Shown here: positions 17,292 to 26,898 of the stretch, piece by piece
Position numbering within the stretch: position 1 is the stretch's first letter
How the letters are laid out: each line of letters starts with the position of its first letter
Origin: Afifella pfennigii DSM 17143
Lineage (GTDB): Bacteria > Pseudomonadota > Alphaproteobacteria > Rhizobiales > Afifellaceae
Reading direction: 5' to 3'
Length of the DNA: 58,923 bases
NCBI RefSeq assembly: GCF_000688515.1
Contig: NZ_JHZK01000024.1
Location: 1-58,923 of the forward strand
The notes under the pieces: generated by a model
What the model was told of the DNA's origin: nothing
Database searches by the model: none
The model's input: only the letters and a program-made list of their open reading frames with translations
Program-made: the position numbers and the translations under genes

Positions 17292-20207
17292 ATGAGCGAG
17301 ACCGATACCGCCGTCAAAGAGGCGGGACGCGATTATTCCAAGACCCTGTTTCTGCCCAAGACCGAATTTCCCATGCGCGCCGGCCTGCCCAAGAAGGAGC
17401 CGGAGATCATCGCGCGCTGGGAGAATATGGACCTTTACGCCCGCCACCGGCAGGCGGCGAAGGGGCGGGAGAAGTTCATCCTCCATGACGGCCCGCCCTA
17501 CGCCAACGGCCATATCCATATCGGCACCGGCCTCAACAAGATCCTCAAGGACGTCATCGTCCGCTCGCGCCAGATGATGGGCTTCGACGCCAATTACGTG
17601 CCGGGCTGGGACTGCCACGGCCTTCCCATCGAATGGAAGATCGAGGAGGAGCTGCGCGCCAAGGGCAAGTCGAAGGATAGCGTCGACAAGGTGACCTTGC
17701 GCAAGATGTGCCGCGACTTCGCCACCCATTGGATGGCGGTGCAGACGGACGAGTTCAAGCGCCTCGGTGTCGTCGGCGACTTCAAGAATCCCTATACGAC
17801 GATGAGCTTTTCCGCCGAGGCGATCATCGCCGGCGAGCTTTTGAAATTCGCCCGCTCAGGCCAGCTTTATCGCGGCTCCAAGCCGGTCATGTGGTCGGTG
17901 GTGGAGAAGACGGCGCTCGCCGAGGCGGAGGTGGAGTACCAGGATTACGAATCCGACACCGTCTGGGTGAAGTTTCCGGTTCTGGACGGACCGCTCGCCG
18001 GCGCCTCCGTCGTCATCTGGACGACGACGCCCTGGACCATCCCCGGCAACCGCGCCATCGCCTATGCCGCGCGTATCGCCTACGGTCTTTACGAGGTCAC
18101 CGAAGCGCCGGAAGATAACTGGGCGAAGCCCGGCGACAGGCTCGTCCTTGCCGACGCGCTCGCCGCCGAGACTTTCGAGAAGGCGCGCGTTTCCGGCTAT
18201 CGGCGCCTTTCCGACGCCGATCCGTCCTCAATCTCCGCCTGCGCCCATCCTCTCCGCGAGGCCGGCCTCGGCGGCTATGATTTCGACGTGCCGATGCTGG
18301 AGGGCGAGCATGTCGCCGACGATGCCGGCACCGGCTTCGTCCACACCGCGCCCGGCCATGGCCGCGAGGACTTCGAGGCGTGGATGGAGAACGCCCACGC
18401 TCTGCGCGGGCGCGGCATCGACACGGCGATCCCCTATACGGTCGATGCGGACGGCGCCTTCACCAAGGACGCGCCGGGCTTCACCGGCATCCGCGTCATC
18501 GACGACAAGGGCAAGAAGGGCGAGGCCAACAAGGCGGTGATCGAGGCGCTCGTTGCCGCCGGCATGCTGCTCGCCCGCGGCCGCCTGAAGCACCAATATC
18601 CGCATTCCTGGCGCTCCAAGAAGCCGGTCATCTTCCGCAACACGCCGCAATGGTTCGTCTATATGGACGAGCCGATCGAGGGCACCGACACCTTGCGCCA
18701 GCGCGCGCTCGCCGCCATCGAGGCGACGCGCTTTTATCCGCCCGCCGGCAAGAACCGGCTGCGCGGCATGATCGAGCACCGGCCCGACTGGGTGCTGTCG
18801 CGCCAGCGCGCCTGGGGCGTGCCGATCGCCGTCTTCGTCAACAAGCAAACCGGCGAGCTTCTGTCCGACGCCGCCGTCGACGCGCGCATCGTCAACATCT
18901 TCGCCGAGGAGGGCGCCGATGCCTGGTTCGCCGAGGGCGCCAAGGCGCGCTTCCTGGGCAACGATTACGATCCGGAAGAATGGGAGAAGGTCGACGACAT
19001 CCTCGATGTCTGGTTCGATTCCGGCTCAACCCATGCCTTCGTCCTGAAGCAGCGCGAGGATCTGAAATGGCCGGCCGACCTTTATCTGGAAGGCTCCGAC
19101 CAGCATCGCGGCTGGTTCCATTCCTCGCTTCTTGAGAGCTGCGGCACCACCGGCCGCGCCCCTTACGAGGCGGTGCTGACGCATGGCTTCGTCATGGCCG
19201 AGGACGGGCGCAAAATGTCGAAATCGCTCGGCAACCAGGTGACGCCGCAACAGGTGATCGAGCAATCCGGCGCCGACATTCTGCGCCTGTGGGTGGTCTC
19301 CTGCGACTATGCGGAGGATCTCAGAATCGGACCGGAGATCCTGAAGACCAACGCCGACGCCTATCGCAAGCTGCGCAACACCATCCGCTGGATGCTGGGC
19401 ACGCTCGCCCATTACCGGCCGGACGAGGAAGTGGCTTTCGACGACATGCCGGAATTGGAGCGGCTGATCCTTTCCGGGCTCGCCCGCCTCGATGAGACGG
19501 TGGGCCGCGCCTACGAGGCCTACGACTTCAAGCGCGCCTTCTTCGCCATCTTCAACTTCATGACCATCGATCTTTCGGCGGAGTATTTCGACATTCGCAA
19601 GGACGCGCTCTATTGCGACCCGATTTCCTCCGAGCGCCGCCGCGCCGCGCTCACCGTCATCGACCGGCTCTTCAAGGCGCTGGTGAAATGGCTCGCCCCG
19701 TTGCTGCCCTTCACCGCCGAGGAGGCCTGGACCTCGCGCTACGGCGACAAGGCCTCGGTGCATCTGGAGCTTTTCCCCGAAGTGCCGGGCGCCTGGCGCG
19801 ACGAGAAGCTGGAGGCGCGCTGGGAGGAGATCTGGAATGTCCGCCGCGTCCTCATGGGGGCGCTGGAGGTGGAGCGGCGCGACAAGCGTCTCGGCTCCTC
19901 GCTGGAGGCGGCGCCGATCGTCTATGTGGAGGACGAGGCTCTCTCAAAGACGCTCGACGAGATCGATCTGGCCGAGATCGCCATCACCTCCGCGGTGGAG
20001 CTGAGAAAGGGCGAGGCGCCGCATCAGGCCTTCCGCCTGCCGGAGGTGAAGGGCGTCGCCGTGATGCCGGCCATGGCCCGCGGCAGGAAATGCGCGCGCT
20101 CCTGGAAGATCTCGCCCGATGTCGGCGCCGACCCGGATTATCCCGATCTGACGCCGCGCGATGCCGCCGCGATGCGCGAATATGAGCGCGCCGAGCGCGT
20201 CGGATGA
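17292..20207 (+). CDS. ileS: Isoleucyl-tRNA synthetase
   Basis: Charges tRNA-Ile in the cytoplasm. The 971-residue product has the class I signature [10 protein letters not shown] (HIGH equivalent), the CP1 editing domain ([10 protein letters not shown]), the second signature KMSKSLGN, and an anticodon-binding domain. Near the C-terminus only one Cys remains of the zinc-finger pairs found in the E. coli enzyme (KCARSWK); loss of that finger is expected in this group as far as I recall. It is followed by lspA after 37 bases. Confidence 0.98.
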   Translation: MSETDTAVKEAGRDYSKTLFLPKTEFPMRAGLPKKEPEIIARWENMDLYARHRQAAKGREKFILHDGPPYANGHIHIGTGLNKILKDVIVRSRQMMGFDANYVPGWDCHGLPIEWKIEEELRAKGKSKDSVDKVTLRKMCRDFATHWMAVQTDEFKRLGVVGDFKNPYTTMSFSAEAIIAGELLKFARSGQLYRGSKPVMWSVVEKTALAEAEVEYQDYESDTVWVKFPVLDGPLAGASVVIWTTTPWTIPGNRAIAYAARIAYGLYEVTEAPEDNWAKPGDRLVLADALAAETFEKARVSGYRRLSDADPSSISACAHPLREAGLGGYDFDVPMLEGEHVADDAGTGFVHTAPGHGREDFEAWMENAHALRGRGIDTAIPYTVDADGAFTKDAPGFTGIRVIDDKGKKGEANKAVIEALVAAGMLLARGRLKHQYPHSWRSKKPVIFRNTPQWFVYMDEPIEGTDTLRQRALAAIEATRFYPPAGKNRLRGMIEHRPDWVLSRQRAWGVPIAVFVNKQTGELLSDAAVDARIVNIFAEEGADAWFAEGAKARFLGNDYDPEEWEKVDDILDVWFDSGSTHAFVLKQREDLKWPADLYLEGSDQHRGWFHSSLLESCGTTGRAPYEAVLTHGFVMAEDGRKMSKSLGNQVTPQQVIEQSGADILRLWVVSCDYAEDLRIGPEILKTNADAYRKLRNTIRWMLGTLAHYRPDEEVAFDDMPELERLILSGLARLDETVGRAYEAYDFKRAFFAIFNFMTIDLSAEYFDIRKDALYCDPISSERRRAALTVIDRLFKALVKWLAPLLPFTAEEAWTSRYGDKASVHLELFPEVPGAWRDEKLEARWEEIWNVRRVLMGALEVERRDKRLGSSLEAAPIVYVEDEALSKTLDEIDLAEIAITSAVELRKGEAPHQAFRLPEVKGVAVMPAMARGRKCARSWKISPDVGADPDYPDLTPRDAAAMREYERAERVG

Positions 20208-20244
20208 GTGCCGCGCGGCGCCTCGCGAGGGATCGGAACCGTCG

Positions 20245-20730
20245 ATGAGCCCTTTCAGGCTGGGCGCCATCGCCGCCGTCATCGCCTTGGCGATCGATCA
20301 GGCCTTCAAGCTTGCCATGCTCGGGCCCTACGCCATGGCCGAGAAGGGGCGCATCGCCGTCGCCCCCTTTCTCGATCTCATTCTCGTCTGGAACCGCGGC
20401 GTCAGCTATGGCCTTCTGGAGCAGGGAAGCGAGGCGGGAAGGTGGCTCTTGATCGCCATCGGCCTCGCCGGGGCGGGGCTGTTTTCGTACTGGCTGTGGC
20501 GCGCCGACCGGGTTTTGCCGGCGCTTTCCCTCGGCCTCATCATCGGCGGGGCGCTCGGCAACGTCATCGATCGTATCGCCTACGGCGCCGTGGCAGACTT
20601 CTTTCTCATCCATATCGGCGCTTTCGAATGGTACGTCTTCAACCTCGCCGATGTGTGGATTGTGGCCGGTGTCATCGGCATGATCCTGGCTTGGCTGACC
20701 GAGCGCCCTCAAAATGCCAGAAAATCGTGA
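20245..20730 (+). CDS. lspA: Lipoprotein signal peptidase (signal peptidase II)
   Basis: Inner-membrane aspartyl protease that removes the signal peptide from prolipoproteins. The 161-residue product has four hydrophobic helices and both catalytic Asp motifs: GNVIDRIAYGAVADFF and FNLADVWI. ATG 20245 was chosen because upstream in-frame starts would add a hydrophilic extension overlapping the end of ileS. It lies directly upstream of a lipoprotein gene that could be one of its substrates. Confidence 0.95.
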   Translation: MSPFRLGAIAAVIALAIDQAFKLAMLGPYAMAEKGRIAVAPFLDLILVWNRGVSYGLLEQGSEAGRWLLIAIGLAGAGLFSYWLWRADRVLPALSLGLIIGGALGNVIDRIAYGAVADFFLIHIGAFEWYVFNLADVWIVAGVIGMILAWLTERPQNARKS

Positions 20731-20881
20731 AAGGCCATTCCTATCGACGGTGATAGGCTGCCTGTGGTAAGCCGCATCGGCGAAAGGGGTGGAAGAGGCA
20801 TGCGCCCTCGCGGCGCATTTCAGGCGCGTCAGGTCGGGCAAGATTTCGGCGCGCCGGCGAAGGCAAAGGGGTAGAGGTCTC

Positions 20882-21535
20882 ATGGCGAAATCGGCCGCGC
20901 AACCTGCGCTGAGGCGCGTTCCGGCGGCGCTTGCTCTCATCGGCGGCGCTGCGCTGCTTGTTGGTGGCTGCTCCTCATCCACCACCTATGGCACCGGGCA
21001 GGCGCCGGAAATGGCCGTGTTCTCCGAGCTCGCCGGCGTCGGCGGGCTGAAGAAGAAAGAGCCGATCACATACAAGCCGCGCTCGCCGCTGGTCATGCCG
21101 CCGGAGCAGGCGGAGCTGCGTCCGCCCGTCGACGAGCCTGAGGTGCGCACGGCGCAATGGCCGGGCAGTGGCCAGCCCAATCCGGGCGGCAACGTGCAGC
21201 GGCCGAACGACCCACATGACAACAACGCCCGCGACGACCTGACGCCGGAATATGTGGCGAGCCTGAAGCCGCTCGGCGCCCTGTCGCAGCCGCGTTCTGG
21301 TGGCATCGACGACACCGCCGAGCGCATCAACGCCAAATACGAGGTGATCGGCAACGACAAGGCGCGCCGCGCCTATCGCGACGCGCTGGCCGACGCCAAG
21401 GGCATCGGCAGCACCGAGCGCCGCTACCTCACCGATCCGCCGGAGAAGTATCGCCAGCCGGCGGAGGGCGCCCCGGTCGATCCGGACGGCGTGACGAGTG
21501 ACGACGGCAACTTCGTCACCCGCCTCTTCCGCTGA
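20882..21535 (+). CDS. DUF3035-type lipoprotein
   Basis: A 217-residue product with a lipoprotein signal (basic start, hydrophobic core and the lipobox LLVGGC at about residues 27-32). The mature part is hydrophilic and rich in Pro, Asp and Arg, with YKPRSPLVMPP and a C-terminal TRLFR, as in the DUF3035 family of alphaproteobacterial lipoproteins downstream of lspA. The function is unknown; an envelope location is clear. GAGG precedes ATG 20882. The next gene is mutL. Confidence 0.85.
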   Translation: MAKSAAQPALRRVPAALALIGGAALLVGGCSSSTTYGTGQAPEMAVFSELAGVGGLKKKEPITYKPRSPLVMPPEQAELRPPVDEPEVRTAQWPGSGQPNPGGNVQRPNDPHDNNARDDLTPEYVASLKPLGALSQPRSGGIDDTAERINAKYEVIGNDKARRAYRDALADAKGIGSTERRYLTDPPEKYRQPAEGAPVDPDGVTSDDGNFVTRLFR

Positions 21536-21706
21536 TAGCCGTCGAGTTGGCTGCGTAAGGCGCCTATCCCGAGCCTGTGCGGGCGGGGGCAGCGCCCCTT
21601 TTGCCACCTCATGTGAGATCCGCCCCTTCAAGAAGCCGCCCCTTTTCAATTCGGGCGGCCTTCGCCAGACTCCTCCCGTCCGAATCCGCGCCAAGATGGA
21701 GTGAAG

Positions 21707-23557
21707 GTGGCGATCCGCGCCCTTCCCGAACACCTCGTCAACCGCATCGCCGCCGGCGAGGTGGTGGAGCGGCCGGCGAGCGCCGTCAAGGAGCTGGTGG
21801 AGAACGCCATCGACGCCGGCGCCGGCGCCATCGAGGTGGTGACGGCCGCTGGCGGCAAGAGCCTCATCCGCGTCAGCGACGATGGCGTCGGCATGGACCG
21901 GGCCGACCTCGCCGCCTGCGTGGAGCGCCATTGCACCTCCAAGCTGCCGGATGAGGATCTGTCGCGCATCGCCTCGCTCGGCTTTCGCGGCGAGGCGCTT
22001 GCCTCCATTGGCGCGGTTGCAAGGCTTGAGATCGTCAGCCGGCATGAGAGCGAGCCGCATGCCTGGCGCCTCCTCGTCGACGGTGGCAGGAAGGAAGGCC
22101 CGGCCCCGGCGGCGCATGCGCGCGGCACCAAGGTGGAGGTGCGCGACCTCTTCTTCGCCACGCCCGCGCGGCTGAAATTCCTGCGCACCGACCGGGCCGA
22201 GGCGAGCGCCGTCGCCGATGCCACGCGCCGCATCGCCCTTGCTCATCCCGGCATCGGTTTCACCGTCGCCGAGGCGGAACGCAGGCCGCTCAATTGGCCG
22301 GCGCGCGCCGATCTTCTCTCCCGCCTCGCCGATTGCATGGGCGAGGATTTCGCCGCCAACGCCGTGCCGGTCGAAGGCGAGAAGGAAGGTTTGCGCCTTT
22401 CCGGCTTCGTCTCCCTGCCGACCTTCTCCCGCGCCAATTCCCTTTCCCAGTTTGTCACCGTCAACGGCAGGGCGCTGCGCGACCGGCTCCTTTCCGGCGC
22501 CATCCGCGCCGCCTATGCCGATGTCCTCATGCAGGGCCGCCACGCCATGCTCGCCCTCTTCCTTCAGGTTCCGCCGCAAGAGGTCGACGTCAACGTCCAT
22601 CCGATGAAGGCGGAGGTGCGCTTTCGCGATCCCGGCCTGGTGCGCGGGCTCGTCATCCGCGCCATCCGCGAGGCGCTTTCGGCGCATGGCTTCCGCCCCA
22701 CCACCGCCGCGGCGGGGGCGACCCTCGCCGCCTTCCGGCCCGGCGGGGGAGGGGGCGGGCAGGCTGCCCCTTCGCCAGGCACCGCCCGTCCTTTTGCCGC
22801 GCAGGGCGCCGCGCCTGGCTGGCAGGGCTGGGCCGCGCCCGAGCCTGGCCCGGCGAGCGCGGCGGAGGAAATACCGGTGCCGGCCGGCTTTGCCGAGACC
22901 GGCCAGGCGGTCTTTCGCGACGACCGGCCGAGCGCGGAGTTCCGCGCCGTCGATGGCGGGAGCGACGAGGCGCTCGGCTTTCCGCTCGGCGCCGCGCGCG
23001 CCCAGCTGCACGAGAATTACATCGTCGCCCAGACGGCCGACGGGCTCGTCATCGTCGACCAGCACGCCGCCCATGAACGCATCGTCTACGAGCGGCTGAA
23101 GGCGGGGCTGGCGAAGAAGGCCGTGGCGAGCCAGATGCTGCTCATCCCCGAGATCGTCGAATTGCCGGCGGGCGACGTGGAGCGCCTTGCCGCCCGCGCC
23201 GGCGAGCTCGCCGAGCTCGGCCTCGGCCTGGAGCCTTTCGGGCCGGGCGCCATCGCCGTCACCGAGACGCCGGCGCTTCTCGGCGAGGTCGATGCCCGTT
23301 CCCTCATCCGCGACATTGCCGACGATCTGGCCGAATTCGACGCCTCCACGCGCCTTGAGGAGCGCCTTCACCATGTCGCCGCCACCATGGCCTGCCACGG
23401 CTCGGTGCGCTCCGGCCGCCGCCTCAAGGGCGAGGAGATGAACGCGCTCCTGCGCCAGATGGAACAAACGCCCAATGCCGGCCAGTGCAACCACGGCCGC
23501 CCGACCTTCGTGGAATTGAAGCTCGCCGATATCGAGCGGCTTTTCGGCAGAAGATGA
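21707..23557 (+). CDS. mutL: DNA mismatch repair protein MutL (endonuclease type)
   Basis: Links MutS mismatch recognition to strand incision. The N-terminal GHKL ATPase has ELVENAIDAGA, DDGVGM and GFRGEAL; a Pro/Ala/Gly-rich linker lies around 335-420; the C-terminal domain carries DQHAAHERIVYE, an exact fit to the metal-binding DQHA-x2-E-x4-E endonuclease motif, plus ACHGSVRSGR and QCNHGRPT. Bacteria with this motif lack MutH. GTG 21707 has GGAG five bases upstream and gives the usual MAIR start; GTG 21701 is the alternative. Length is about 616 residues. Confidence 0.96.
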   Translation: MAIRALPEHLVNRIAAGEVVERPASAVKELVENAIDAGAGAIEVVTAAGGKSLIRVSDDGVGMDRADLAACVERHCTSKLPDEDLSRIASLGFRGEALASIGAVARLEIVSRHESEPHAWRLLVDGGRKEGPAPAAHARGTKVEVRDLFFATPARLKFLRTDRAEASAVADATRRIALAHPGIGFTVAEAERRPLNWPARADLLSRLADCMGEDFAANAVPVEGEKEGLRLSGFVSLPTFSRANSLSQFVTVNGRALRDRLLSGAIRAAYADVLMQGRHAMLALFLQVPPQEVDVNVHPMKAEVRFRDPGLVRGLVIRAIREALSAHGFRPTTAAAGATLAAFRPGGGGGGQAAPSPGTARPFAAQGAAPGWQGWAAPEPGPASAAEEIPVPAGFAETGQAVFRDDRPSAEFRAVDGGSDEALGFPLGAARAQLHENYIVAQTADGLVIVDQHAAHERIVYERLKAGLAKKAVASQMLLIPEIVELPAGDVERLAARAGELAELGLGLEPFGPGAIAVTETPALLGEVDARSLIRDIADDLAEFDASTRLEERLHHVAATMACHGSVRSGRRLKGEEMNALLRQMEQTPNAGQCNHGRPTFVELKLADIERLFGRR

Positions 23558-23570
23558 GGAAGGCGAGGTT

Positions 23571-24125
23571 TCAGCCGGCTTTCAGGATAAGAAGCTGGCT
23601 GTCGCCCGCCGCGCGCTTGTCGAGAAGCTCAAAGCCTTCCGGCAGCGCCACCTCCGCCTTGGCGCTTTCCTCCAGAACGGCGATGGCGCCCGGCGTCAGC
23701 CAGTTCCCGGCGCGCGCCGCGGCGAGCGCCTTTTCCCCGAGCCCCTTGCCGTAGGGCGGGTCGCAGAAGGCAAGCTCGAAGGGCTTCATGGTGCCGGCCG
23801 CTCCGAGCCTTGTGGCATCGCGCCGGAAGAGGCGGGTCGCGCCGGTGAGGCCGAGGCTTTCGATGTTCTTGCGGATGAGCGCGCGCGCCTCAGCCCCTTC
23901 CTCCACGAAGAGCGCATAGGCGGCCCCGCGCGAGATGGCTTCCAGGCCGAGCGCCCCGGTGCCGGCGAAGAGGTCGAGGACGCGGCATCCCTCCGCCGGC
24001 ATGCCGTGGCGGTGCTGAAGGATGGAGAAAAGGCTCTCCCGCAGCCGGTCCGAGGTTGGCCGGATGGTCTGGGATTTCGGTCCGGCGAGCGGACGGCCGC
24101 TAAGCCTTCCGCCGACGATGCGCAT
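23571..24125 (-). CDS. rsmD: 16S rRNA (guanine(966)-N(2))-methyltransferase RsmD
   Basis: Methylates G966 of 16S rRNA with S-adenosylmethionine. The 184-residue product starts MRIVGGRLSGRPL, has the SAM-binding motif VLDLFAGTGALGLEAISRGA and the catalytic motif DPPYGKG. Its start lies inside the last 26 bases of the rluB-like gene, so the two are translationally coupled, a typical rluB-rsmD pair. It ends 13 bases from the convergent mutL. Confidence 0.95.
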   Translation of the reverse strand: MRIVGGRLSGRPLAGPKSQTIRPTSDRLRESLFSILQHRHGMPAEGCRVLDLFAGTGALGLEAISRGAAYALFVEEGAEARALIRKNIESLGLTGATRLFRRDATRLGAAGTMKPFELAFCDPPYGKGLGEKALAAARAGNWLTPGAIAVLEESAKAEVALPEGFELLDKRAAGDSQLLILKAG

Positions 24126-25122
24126 GCCGTCTCTTCTCGCCCCTGCCGGCAGCCTCGCCGGCCCCCTCGCCGGCCCGGTGCGGACGCGGCGGCCTTTTCG
24201 CTCCCGGCCGCTTCTCGCCTTCCTTGCCGGCGGGCCGGCGTTTTTCTTCCCGCTCCGTCTCGCGCAGCGGCGCGGCAAAATCGGCGCCGGCGGCCTTAAT
24301 CAGCCTGGCGCCGAGCTGCTCGCGCAGGATGCGCGCCGGCACCTCCTTCACCGCGCCGACAGCGAGGTCGCCGAGCTGGAACGGGCCGTAGGAGATGCGG
24401 ATGAGCCGGTTCACCTGCAGCCCCAGATGCTCCAGCACCTTCTTCACTTCCCGGTTCTTGCCTTCCCTGAGGCCGAGCGTCAGCCAGACATTGCCGCCCT
24501 GCTGGCGCTCCAGCGCCGCCTCGATGGGCCCGTAGAGCATGCCCTCCACGGCGATGCCCTTCTTCAGCCCGTCGAGCGTCTCCTGGGCAATGCGTCCATG
24601 CGCGCGCACCCGGTAGCGCCGCAGCCAGCCGGTGGAGGGCAGTTCCAGGATGCGGGCGAGCCCGCCATCGTTGGTCAGAAGCAGGAGGCCCTCCGTGTTG
24701 ATGTCGAGCCGGCCGACGGAGACGAGCCGCGGCAGGCCCGCCGGTAGGGCGGCGAAGACGGTGGGGCGACCTTCCGGGTCGCGCTGCGTGGAGACGAGCC
24801 CCTTCGGCTTGTGAAACAGGAAGAGGCGGCTCCTCTCGCGCTCGGCGAGCGGCGCCCCGTCGACGAGGATATGGTCCTTCTCCGTGACCGTCACCGCCGG
24901 GGTCACAAGCACCTTGCCGTTGACGGCGACCCGGCCCGCCGCGATCCATGTCTCCGCCTCGCGCCGCGAGCACAGCCCCGCCCGCGCCATGACCTTGGCG
25001 ATGCGCTCGCCCTTGCCGGGCTCGCCTTTGGGGGCGATGCGCTCGACCTTGCCGGACGCGTCTTTGGCGGACGGTTTTCGTTCCGGAGATGATGTCGGTT
25101 TGTGCGGCTTGTGCGCGGGCAT
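24100..25122 (-). CDS. rluB: Pseudouridine synthase, RluB/RsuA family
   Basis: Isomerises a uridine in rRNA, probably in 23S rRNA by analogy with RluB. The 340-residue protein has a basic, disordered N-terminus (1-35), an S4 RNA-binding domain (GLCSRREAETWIAAGRV), and the catalytic domain with GRLDINTEGLLLLTNDG, where the Asp attacks the uridine. The last 60 residues are very basic (Lys/Arg/Glu/Gly-rich) and probably bind RNA loosely. It overlaps rsmD and is divergent from tadA. Symbol is by family; RsuA or RluE specificity is not excluded. Confidence 0.9.
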   Translation of the reverse strand: MPAHKPHKPTSSPERKPSAKDASGKVERIAPKGEPGKGERIAKVMARAGLCSRREAETWIAAGRVAVNGKVLVTPAVTVTEKDHILVDGAPLAERERSRLFLFHKPKGLVSTQRDPEGRPTVFAALPAGLPRLVSVGRLDINTEGLLLLTNDGGLARILELPSTGWLRRYRVRAHGRIAQETLDGLKKGIAVEGMLYGPIEAALERQQGGNVWLTLGLREGKNREVKKVLEHLGLQVNRLIRISYGPFQLGDLAVGAVKEVPARILREQLGARLIKAAGADFAAPLRETEREEKRRPAGKEGEKRPGAKRPPRPHRAGEGAGEAAGRGEKRRHAHRRRKA

Positions 25123-25167
25123 GGCGCTGCTCTAGCAGAGGCCCCGCAGCTAGGCGAGAGTGAGGCG

Positions 25168-25620
25168 ATGAAAGACAGCTCCTTCATGGCGGCCGCCTTG
25201 GATGAGGCGAGGGCGGCGGCGGCGCGCGGCGAAGTTCCGGTCGGCGCCGTCCTCGTCAAGGACGGCGAAATTCTCGCCCGCGCCGGCAACCGCACGCTCG
25301 CCGACCGCGATCCGACTGCCCATGCGGAGATGCTGGCGATCCGCGGGGCGGCCGAACGGCTCGGCTCGGAGCGGCTCGTCGGCGCCGACCTCTATGTGAC
25401 GCTGGAGCCTTGCCCCATGTGCGCGGCGGCCATCAGCTTCGCCCGCATCCGCCGGCTCTATTACGGCGCGGGCGATGAGAAGGGCGGCGCGGTCGACCAT
25501 GGCGTGCGCCTGTTCGCCAGCCCCAGCTGCCATCATCGCCCCGAGGTCTATTCGGGTCTTGCCGAGCGCGAGGCGGGCGAATTGCTGCGCGGTTTCTTCC
25601 GCGCCCGCCGTCCAACCTGA
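25168..25620 (+). CDS. tadA: tRNA-specific adenosine deaminase
   Basis: Deaminates A34 of tRNA-Arg(ACG) to inosine. The 150-residue protein has the zinc deaminase motifs HAEM (with the proton-shuttling Glu) and PCPMC, plus GEVPVGAV near the start. ATG 25168 is preceded by GAGG. It is divergent from rluB with 45 bases between starts. Confidence 0.95.
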   Translation: MKDSSFMAAALDEARAAAARGEVPVGAVLVKDGEILARAGNRTLADRDPTAHAEMLAIRGAAERLGSERLVGADLYVTLEPCPMCAAAISFARIRRLYYGAGDEKGGAVDHGVRLFASPSCHHRPEVYSGLAEREAGELLRGFFRARRPT

Positions 25621-25636
25621 CTGGAAAGAAACATCC

Positions 25637-26302
25637 ATGCTGAACGTCTTCGACAGCCCCTTCAAGGGCGTTCCCATCGCCGAGCAGGTGCGCAACCGCA
25701 ATATCGAGGTCGGCCGCTACAGCTACTATTCCGGCTACTACCACGGCCATCCCTTCGAGGAATGCGTGCGCTACCTCGCCCCCGACCGCGACGACGTCGA
25801 CCGGCTGATCATCGGCAGCTTCTGCTCCGTCGGCACCGGCGCCGTTTTCATGATGGCCGGCAATCAGGGCCACCGGAACGACTGGATCTCAACCTTCCCG
25901 TTTTTCTACCAGGCGGAGGCGGAGCCGGCCTTCGGCGGCGCGCTGGACGGCTTTCGCCGCGCCGGCGACACCGTCATCGGCCACGATGTGTGGATCGGCG
26001 CCGAGGCGATGGTGATGCCCGGCATCTGCGTCGGCGACGGGGCGATCATCGCCAGCCGCGCCGTCGTCACCCGTGACGTGGAGCCCTACACCATCGTCGG
26101 GGGAAATCCGGCACGCCCGATCCGCAAGCGCTTTGCGCAGGAGGAGATCGCCCTTCTCCTTCAGATGCGATGGTGGTCCTGGCCTCTTGAGCGCATCGGC
26201 GAGGAAATGCCTGGCCTGTGCTCCGGCGATGTGAGGGGCGTTCATGCCCGTTGGCGGCGATGGCGGGAGGCCGTGCCCGGCGAGGCGGGAGAGGAAGGCT
26301 GA
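25637..26302 (+). CDS. CatB/Vat-like hexapeptide acetyltransferase
   Basis: A 221-residue left-handed beta-helix acyltransferase of the xenobiotic acetyltransferase group. It shows the family features [10 protein letters not shown] near the start, [19 protein letters not shown], the catalytic-His region NQGHRNDW, and the hexapeptide repeats [22 protein letters not shown] and [12 protein letters not shown]. Members acetylate chloramphenicol or streptogramins, but chromosomal copies often have unknown substrates, so a resistance function should not be assumed. It follows tadA by 16 bases and may be cotranscribed. Confidence 0.88.
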   Translation: MLNVFDSPFKGVPIAEQVRNRNIEVGRYSYYSGYYHGHPFEECVRYLAPDRDDVDRLIIGSFCSVGTGAVFMMAGNQGHRNDWISTFPFFYQAEAEPAFGGALDGFRRAGDTVIGHDVWIGAEAMVMPGICVGDGAIIASRAVVTRDVEPYTIVGGNPARPIRKRFAQEEIALLLQMRWWSWPLERIGEEMPGLCSGDVRGVHARWRRWREAVPGEAGEEG

Positions 26303-26359
26303 CGCGGCGTTCCCTCAAAACGAGCCGGTGGGGCGCTGCCGGCTCGTCCGGGCGCCGGT

Positions 26360-26713
26360 TCAGGCCTCCAGAATGACGTCGAAGCCGCCGAAGATCATGC
26401 GGCTGCCGTCGAAGGGCATCGGATTGTTCTCCGCGCTCATGCGCGGATCGGCCATGAGCTTCTGCCAGCCGGCATCGCGCGCCGCCTTTGACGGCCAGGT
26501 GATCCAGGAAAACACGACCGTCTCGTCGGGCTTGCGCATCACCGCGGAATGAAGCGAGTTCAGCTTTCCCTCCGGCACGTCCTCGCCCCAGCATTCCACC
26601 ACCGAGAGCGCCCCGACTTCCTTGAACAGGCTCGCCGCCCGTTCCGCGTGTTTCAGGAAGGCTTCCTTGTTGGCGGTGGGCACCGCCGCCACGACGCAAT
26701 CGACATAGCTCAT
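26360..26713 (-). CDS. DUF1428 family protein
   Basis: A 117-residue soluble protein that fits DUF1428: starts MSYVDCVVAAVP, continues ECWGEDVPEGK, VVFSWITWPSKAARD and ends FDGSRMIFGGFDVILE. The fold is a dimeric alpha/beta barrel like the ABM monooxygenases; the function is not established. It is convergent with the acetyltransferase gene. An operator-like palindrome lies about 105 bases upstream. Confidence 0.88.
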   Translation of the reverse strand: MSYVDCVVAAVPTANKEAFLKHAERAASLFKEVGALSVVECWGEDVPEGKLNSLHSAVMRKPDETVVFSWITWPSKAARDAGWQKLMADPRMSAENNPMPFDGSRMIFGGFDVILEA

Positions 26714-26817
26714 TCTGGCTTCCTTTCCTTGCCGTTGCAGGCGGCCCGAAGGCCGGCGTCGCTGCGCCTCGCGCTCCGCGGCGCCAAATCTCTACCGCTG
26801 CCGGGACCCTGCTCGTG

Positions 26818-26841
26818 ATATAGGTTGATGTCAACGTATAT
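26818..26841. promoter_or_regulatory. Operator-like 24-bp palindrome upstream of DUF1428
   Basis: The halves ATATAGGTTGAT and GTCAACGTATAT form an inverted repeat with 20 of 24 positions symmetric, centred on GTTGAtgTCAAC. It is AT-rich compared with its surroundings. No regulator gene is adjacent, so the binding protein is unknown. Confidence 0.45.
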
Positions 26842-26858
26842 TCGTGGAGCCGTGAGAT

Positions 26859-26898
26859 CCCGCGGTAGAACGCTTCCAGCAAGGTATGACATGCTCTA
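26859..26898. mobile_element. Solo end of the TAGAGC repeat element
   Basis: These 40 bases match the right end of the element at 39355-39643 (shared blocks CCCGCGG, AGAACGC, CAAGGTATGAC, GCTCTA). No second end is found within 300 bases to the left, so this is a remnant. Its terminal TAG forms the stop codon of the patatin gene on the minus strand. Confidence 0.65.

Noticed and set aside
20975..23494. 839-codon minus-strand frame opposite the lipoprotein gene and mutL
   Set aside because: Long antisense frames are expected at this GC content; mutL on the plus strand has all its motifs.
25637..26302. Acetyltransferase as a transferred antibiotic-resistance gene
   Set aside because: Base composition matches its neighbours, no mobile element adjoins it, and the family includes many chromosomal members of unknown substrate.
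26824..26835. GTTGATGTCAAC as an FNR-type box
   Set aside because: The half-sites TTGA and TCAA are separated by 2 bases rather than 6, so it does not fit FNR-family spacing.
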